DNA from: Candidatus Kapaibacterium sp.
GTDB taxonomy: Bacteria; Bacteroidota; Ignavibacteria; Palsa-1295
Assembly (NCBI GenBank): GCA_025450975.1
Contig: JANWLI010000124.1
Span: forward strand, 1 to 8,970
Direction of reading: 5' to 3'
DNA length: 8,970 nucleotides
The position numbers were made by a program, and so were the translations under genes. Of the stretch, positions 6,622-8,970 are shown in pieces (positions within the stretch are counted from its first letter, which is position 1; each line of letters starts with the position of its first letter). Below the pieces are notes generated by a model. It did no database searches. It had not been told where the DNA came from and saw nothing but the letters and a program-made list of their open reading frames with translations.

Positions 6622-6657
6622 AATGCTCCTTCGGCTGATCCGAAGGAGCATTTTTTT
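6622..6657 (+). terminator. Intrinsic terminator of the S9 peptidase gene
   Basis: A perfect 13-base-pair stem has arms AATGCTCCTTCGG (6622-6634) and CCGAAGGAGCATT (6640-6652) around a 5-base loop. It is followed by a run of seven T (6651-6657), two of which pair in the stem. It starts 21 bases after the peptidase stop. The T run overlaps the stop codon (6656-6658) of the convergent cargo gene. On the minus strand the same stem forms but is followed by GTTACGG, with no U run, so termination should be strong only for the plus-strand transcript. Confidence 0.92.
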
Positions 6658-8970
6658 ATCTTCCTATCAAAACTAATTTATTCCACAGCGTGCCGTAGCG
6701 TGAGGTTTCGAGCACATACTGGTAAACGCCGCTTGCTGCAGGAATACCATACTCATCAATACCGTCCCAAACGATGTCGTTGTCTCCTGCGCGCGTCAAC
6801 TTATCTTCGACAAGCGTCTTAACAAGCTGGCCGGTTGCCGAATAGAGACGAAGCGTCACGTTATCATCTTCTGGCAGCTCGAAGCGGATCTTCATTGAAC
6901 CATCGGCTGCAACGTACGGATTCGGGAAATTCTGGTCGAGCCGGAAACGGGCTGCAGATCCGTAGCGGACTTCAACGGTGTTCGACAGATGCTCTGAGCC
7001 ATCGAGATCGAATTGCCGCAGACGATAGATGTAATAACCATCGTCAGTCTTCGCGTCGAAGAAAGAATAATCGTATGGCGAGTTAGAATCGCCCTGGGCA
7101 GGTTCGGTATGGATCATCTCGAACGGCTCGTAATTATAACTGCGCTCGACATTGAAGTGCGAGCTTCCGCGCTCCGAATCGGTCCGCCACCGCAGCTCCG
7201 TACCCGAAGTCGTCTTCACAGCCTCAAGGCTCGAAAGCTCGACCGGCAGAATATTCGTGTTCGCTTCCCAGATACTCCGCCCGTGTGTGCCGACACGGAT
7301 CGTGATCTTATTCGGATGTACCTGCACGTCCCAGCATGGGGAAAGTCCGATGCCTGATCCGGCGACCGACCACTTCTTCCCTGTATCGAGCGTGTAGTAG
7401 ATGCCATTATCGGTTGCAGCGTACCACGTCGATGACGGACTCATCGAGTCAATTGCAAGCTGATTCACCGGCGCTCCGGGCAAAGCAGTGGTTCCGGTGC
7501 CCGATGCATTGACCCAATCGTCACCGCCGTTTGTCGTCTTCATTACACGGATCGTACCGCTTGTCGGTGCGGCGAACGATGCAACAGCAACATTCGGATT
7601 TGTCGGATGGCAGACGATGGAGGTAACTTGCGCATTTGGTGATGCATTCACATCGATCCAACTCGAACCACCGTTCGTTGTCTTCTTGATCCGTCCGCTC
7701 CAGAGACCGGCATAGATGATGTTCGTGTTCGACGGCGAAACTGCCAGACAAGATATATGCGGATTGCCGATCGTGTCCGAGATCGGCACCCACTGGCCGC
7801 CGGCATTTGTCGAACGCCAGACACGCAACCGCCCCGTGTAGAGTGTATTATTATTCTTCGGCGCCATGATAAATGGCGTCTCCCAGGCTGACGCGTCATC
7901 GAAGTTCGATGCATTGATCGGCGTGAAGTCCCCTCCGTTATCGGTCGTCTTATACAATTCGCCGTACGGCCCTTCGACGTAAAAAGTATTTGCGTTCGTC
8001 GGATCGATGATCGGCTGAAAACCGTCGCCGCCAAATTTCGGTGTCGCGCCCTGACCAGACTGCGTCTGCCACACTCCCTGGTCCTGCGTACCACCAAGCG
8101 TTCGCTTGAAATCATTTTTGTCCAGGCCAATACGATAAAAGCGCATCGTATGATAGCCGTTATTACGATACGTCCAGTTCTGTCCGGCATTCGTCGAACG
8201 ATAGATACCGCCATCGGTGCCGATCCAGATGATGCGCGGATTGCGTGGGTCCATCGTGATCGCATGATGATCGACGTGGACATTGAAGTGTACATTGTAA
8301 TCGCTGTATGACGTCCAGTTCTCGCCGTTATTATGCGAGTAGTATGCTTCGACACCACCAATGAGGATCGTATCGGTATTAACGGCATTCGGACTTACTG
8401 CAAGACACAGATCGTACCATCCCTGCGGAGCGCTGCTTCCCGGAGCAAAGATCGAGTTCGGCACGGTCGTCACTTTCGCGAACGAAGTGCCCGAATTCGT
8501 CGACTTGAAAAGTCCCTGCAACGCACCGCTTGGCGTTGCCATAAACACATATCCTTTTGTCGGCGCATTCTTCGGACATGCAAGCGCTGCCTTGCCGATC
8601 GCCGAGCCTGTCGGAAGCGTTGTCGTCGTCAGTTTGGCCCACGTTGCGCCATCGTCGATCGATTTGTAGACGCCGCATTCCGACGACGAACCGCCAGGGT
8701 TATTTCCCTCCACCATGTACATGATCAGCTGACCACTGATCGTCTGTCCGGGCACAATATCCCAGATCACACCGTCAGCATTTTTCGCCGTTGGGAAGAC
8801 ACGTGAAAATGTCGTGCCGCCATCATTCGATCGGTAGAGGCCTCTGCCGTTACTCGCTCCCGTCCCATCGAAGTTGCAGGCAAACACAATATTCGAATTT
8901 GTCGGATGTACAAGCACTTTATTGACGCACTTCGGAAGCGAGGTCTTTGCCACGCGCTTCCACGAGCTTC
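6656..8970 (-). CDS. Secreted Asp-box beta-propeller protein with T9SS C-terminal sorting domain; 5' end outside window
   Basis: The last 770 codons are visible and the frame is open to the edge (a GTG at 8953 is internal, since S-S-W-K-R is encoded before it). Residues are counted here from that GTG. Residues of about 1-565 carry ten Asp boxes (S/T-x-D/N-x-G-x-x-W/F) about 45-83 residues apart, as in VPS10/sortilin-like and GH74-like propellers. Together with V-H-V-D-H-H-A-I (225-232), G-T-D-G-G-I-Y-R-S (245-253), G-G-T-Q-D-Q-G (287-293), G-G-D-G (308-311) and G-T-H-G-R-S-I-W (555-562) they match a recurring architecture of large exported proteins in this phylum. Residues 569-665 are a fibronectin-like module starting L-P-V-E-L-S-S and including R-L-R-Q-F-D-L-D-G-S. 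Residues 670-765 are a FlgD-Ig-like T9SS signal: N-F-P-N-P, L-Y-S-A-T-G-Q-L-V, W-D-G-I-D, and G-V-Y-Q-Y-V-L-E-T. It should be exported and cleaved by the T9SS sortase. I see no glycosidase or protease catalytic motif in the visible part, so its substrate is unknown. Confidence 0.9.
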   Translation of the reverse strand, partial: SSWKRVAKTSLPKCVNKVLVHPTNSNIVFACNFDGTGASNGRGLYRSNDGGTTFSRVFPTAKNADGVIWDIVPGQTISGQLIMYMVEGNNPGGSSSECGVYKSIDDGATWAKLTTTTLPTGSAIGKAALACPKNAPTKGYVFMATPSGALQGLFKSTNSGTSFAKVTTVPNSIFAPGSSAPQGWYDLCLAVSPNAVNTDTILIGGVEAYYSHNNGENWTSYSDYNVHFNVHVDHHAITMDPRNPRIIWIGTDGGIYRSTNAGQNWTYRNNGYHTMRFYRIGLDKNDFKRTLGGTQDQGVWQTQSGQGATPKFGGDGFQPIIDPTNANTFYVEGPYGELYKTTDNGGDFTPINASNFDDASAWETPFIMAPKNNNTLYTGRLRVWRSTNAGGQWVPISDTIGNPHISCLAVSPSNTNIIYAGLWSGRIKKTTNGGSSWIDVNASPNAQVTSIVCHPTNPNVAVASFAAPTSGTIRVMKTTNGGDDWVNASGTGTTALPGAPVNQLAIDSMSPSSTWYAATDNGIYYTLDTGKKWSVAGSGIGLSPCWDVQVHPNKITIRVGTHGRSIWEANTNILPVELSSLEAVKTTSGTELRWRTDSERGSSHFNVERSYNYEPFEMIHTEPAQGDSNSPYDYSFFDAKTDDGYYIYRLRQFDLDGSEHLSNTVEVRYGSAARFRLDQNFPNPYVAADGSMKIRFELPEDDNVTLRLYSATGQLVKTLVEDKLTRAGDNDIVWDGIDEYGIPAASGVYQYVLETSRYGTLWNKLVLIGR
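6659..6946 (-). other. T9SS sorting domain (FlgD-Ig-like) of the propeller protein
   Basis: These 96 C-terminal residues form the export and surface-attachment signal. They open with L-D-Q-N-F-P-N-P, continue with a beta-sandwich containing V-T-L-R-L-Y-S-A-T-G-Q-L-V-K-T-L and W-D-G-I-D-E-Y-G-I-P-A-A-S-G-V-Y, and end N-K-L-V-L-I-G-R. The short basic C-terminus is typical of signals that a PorU-type sortase removes. The D-G-x-D-x-x-G-x-x-x-x-S-G-x-Y pattern is the FlgD-Ig hallmark. Confidence 0.9.
7370..8830 (-). repeat. Ten-copy Asp-box repeat array within the propeller protein
   Basis: Ten copies of the eight-residue Asp box are encoded, starting (counted from the GTG at 8953) at residues 42, 98, 151, 206, 253, 336, 381, 425, 473 and 521. 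Examples are S-N-D-G-G-T-T-F, S-T-N-A-G-Q-N-W and T-T-N-G-G-D-D-W. Spacing is 44-56 residues except one 83-residue step between copies 5 and 6, which holds the G-G-T-Q-D-Q-G and G-G-D-G motifs. An S-S-W at the very edge of the window is probably the end of another copy. Asp boxes sit on hairpin turns of propeller blades and are structural rather than catalytic. Confidence 0.88.

Noticed and set aside
7648..8388. A 246-codon minus-strand frame overlapping the propeller gene in another frame
   Set aside because: The product is very Arg/Ser-rich, typical of an out-of-frame reading, while the overlapping frame encodes regular Asp boxes.
1..8970. A single T9SS gene cluster spanning the window
   Set aside because: The PorU-like gene and the T9SS cargo gene are at opposite edges, separated by at least four unrelated transcription units; T9SS cargo genes are usually scattered through the genome.

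Overview
The window reads like a chromosomal piece of a Bacteroidota/Chlorobiota-group (FCB) bacterium, plausibly an Ignavibacteria- or Kapabacteria-like lineage. Four observations support this: a PorU/gingipain-type C25 protein start at the left edge; a secreted beta-propeller protein at the right edge ending in a FlgD-like type IX secretion (T9SS) C-terminal domain; Bacteroidota-style TAnnTTTG promoter boxes at four gene starts, mostly without a Shine-Dalgarno sequence; and signal peptides whose likely mature N-terminus is Gln. The lineage is an inference; no rRNA or tRNA marker is present. Base composition looks balanced, and nothing suggests a mobile element, phage, CRISPR array or RNA gene.

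Layout from left to right. 1-1356 (minus) is the first 452 codons of a PorU-like C25 peptidase running off the left edge. Divergent from it, 1450-2025 (plus) encodes a DUF4256 protein, followed 17 bases later by a DUF1801/YdeI-type protein (2043-2630, plus). Converging on these with a 2-base gap is a minus-strand pair: a polytopic membrane protein of unrecognised family (2978-4636) and, 6 bases downstream of it, a HINT-type HIT protein (2633-2971). Divergent from the membrane protein is a secreted S9 prolyl-oligopeptidase-family peptidase (4730-6601, plus), closed by a strong intrinsic terminator. Converging on that terminator is the C-terminal 770 codons of a large T9SS cargo protein (6656-8970, minus) with ten Asp-box repeats, a fibronectin-like module and the sorting domain; its start lies beyond the right edge.

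The genes do not form one obvious pathway. The only functional thread is export: the left-edge protein, if it is PorU, is the sortase that trims T9SS C-terminal signals such as the one on the right-edge protein, and the S9 peptidase is an exported peptide-degrading enzyme. The DUF4256/YdeI pair and the membrane protein/HIT pair look like small two-gene transcription units. Coding density is very high; no gene-free stretch exceeds 93 bases. I see no clearly undescribed multi-gene system. The most distinctive signal is the set of TAnnTTTG boxes placed so close to the start codons that two genes would have leaderless or nearly leaderless mRNAs.
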